From assembly GCF_011398355.1 (NCBI RefSeq), contig NZ_AP021889.1, positions 1 through 64,000 of the forward strand: a stretch of DNA of 64,000 bases, written 5' to 3'. This document shows, in pieces, positions 63,456 through 64,000 of this stretch (position 1 is its first letter; every line of letters starts with the position of its first letter). This DNA comes from Thiosulfatimonas sediminis. Lineage in GTDB: Bacteria > Pseudomonadota > Gammaproteobacteria > Thiomicrospirales > Thiomicrospiraceae. Both the position numbers and the translations under genes were made by a program. A model generated the notes under the pieces. The model was not told where the DNA came from. It saw only the letters and a program-made list of their open reading frames with translations, and searched no databases.

Positions 63456-64000
63456 TTAAATCTTAGCGAGAGGTGGAAAAGTCCGTATTTTTTCAATGTC
63501 TTTGTATCTATCTTAAACACGAGAGTGATTAATTGGGTTAATCCCATATACAAAAGAGGTATAAGTTATAAGAAAATGAAATTCATATTGATAAGTCATT
63601 AAAAAGTGGCGAAAATACTTATCAAATTTTTTTAGTTTGGTGTGTTTAGCGTTTGAAGACGTATTTTTAACGATACGAGAAGTGCCACTTGCTCGCTAAA
63701 ATTAAAAATAAAATTCAGCAGGGTCTTCTTAGATGATAAAAAGCAAAAAAGTCGATAATAAGTTGTTTTTTTGTACGCTAAACGCGTTTTAATCAATTGT
63801 TGACAGAATTAAGTTTTAACATGACAAGCCTCCAAGGTTTTTGATTGAGCGCATTTAAGTACAGGATGTTTACTTGAACGTGATAAGCAAAGTTTTTTAT
63901 AACTAGTATCTGTGCTATTTTATCCGTTGGTGCCTTTTGATTAGGCATTGCTGGTTAAGAATTTACAGAATCTGTTCTCATTTTTTGGTGAGAAAACACA
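63456..64000. other. Non-coding region upstream of mrp
   Basis: No gene of credible length is seen in 545 bp to the window edge. It is AT-rich and must contain the mrp promoter. Small foldbacks are seen: TGCCT-TTTGATT-AGGCA (about 63931-63948) and TTCTCA with TGAGAA (about 63975-63994). A TTGACA occurs at 63800-63805 without a matching -10 at normal spacing. No copy of the interspersed repeat is apparent. Confidence 0.4.

Overview
The window looks like part of the chromosome of a free-living, sulfur-oxidising, autotrophic gammaproteobacterium of the Thiomicrospira/Hydrogenovibrio/Thiomicrorhabdus type. That assignment is inferred from gene content: a proteobacterial phosphoribulokinase (Calvin cycle) beside dnaA-dnaN-recF-gyrB, System II cytochrome c assembly, a six-subunit Mrp antiporter with fused MrpAB, and the general protein style. 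No rRNA, tRNA or CRISPR array was found.

Layout. 0.1-8.2 kb: replication genes dnaA, dnaN, a CDF metal exporter, recF, a small DUF4870 membrane protein and gyrB. 8.3-12.7 kb: prk, a DUF389 membrane protein, an outer-membrane barrel and a PAS-like protein. 13.2-17.9 kb: two different IS66-family elements back to back, separated by a 57-bp relic of a third transposase copy. 18-21.6 kb: gnd-zwf-pgl, the oxidative pentose phosphate operon. 22.4-24.5 kb: a secreted DUF3455 protein and an ECF sigma/anti-sigma pair behind a structured leader. 24.7-28.1 kb: an RNase J-like nuclease, an SDR, a DUF429 protein and a double cupin. 28.2-30.8 kb: three gene cassettes (DUF3800 protein, TIR-like protein, GNAT acetyltransferase), each followed by an attC site and with no integrase nearby, i.e. 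a CALIN. 31-37 kb: leuA, an Lrp regulator, nhaA, an MlaA-like protein and an OxyR-like regulator. 37-44 kb: a nitroreductase, acetolactate synthase, and a dsbA-ccsA-resB cytochrome c maturation cluster. 44-57.5 kb: engB, an outer-membrane protein, polA, thrB-tsaC, an M48 lipoprotein protease with a DUF4197 protein, hemF, a ferric iron ABC operon behind two Fur-like sites, and hslR. 57.5-63.5 kb: the mrp operon. The last 545 bp hold no gene.

The observations most worth following are four. (1) A family of degenerate intergenic repeats (four copies at about 4.9, 21.9, 50.6 and 53.4 kb) with inverted-repeat ends and internal hairpins, which I do not recognise. (2) A candidate replication origin at about 36.75-37.05 kb: two consensus DnaA boxes plus near-matches beside an AT-rich stretch, where the G/C strand bias appears to flip; dnaA itself lies 37 kb away. 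(3) The integrase-less cassette array with a TIR-like effector, a plausible anti-phage cargo. (4) The IS66/IS66 junction with its relic.

How the genes work together: prk commits carbon to CO2 fixation while gnd-zwf-pgl provides the opposite oxidative pentose phosphate route. Mrp and NhaA handle sodium and pH. The ccs/dsbA cluster builds c-type cytochromes for respiration. hemF and the iron ABC operon supply haem and iron.
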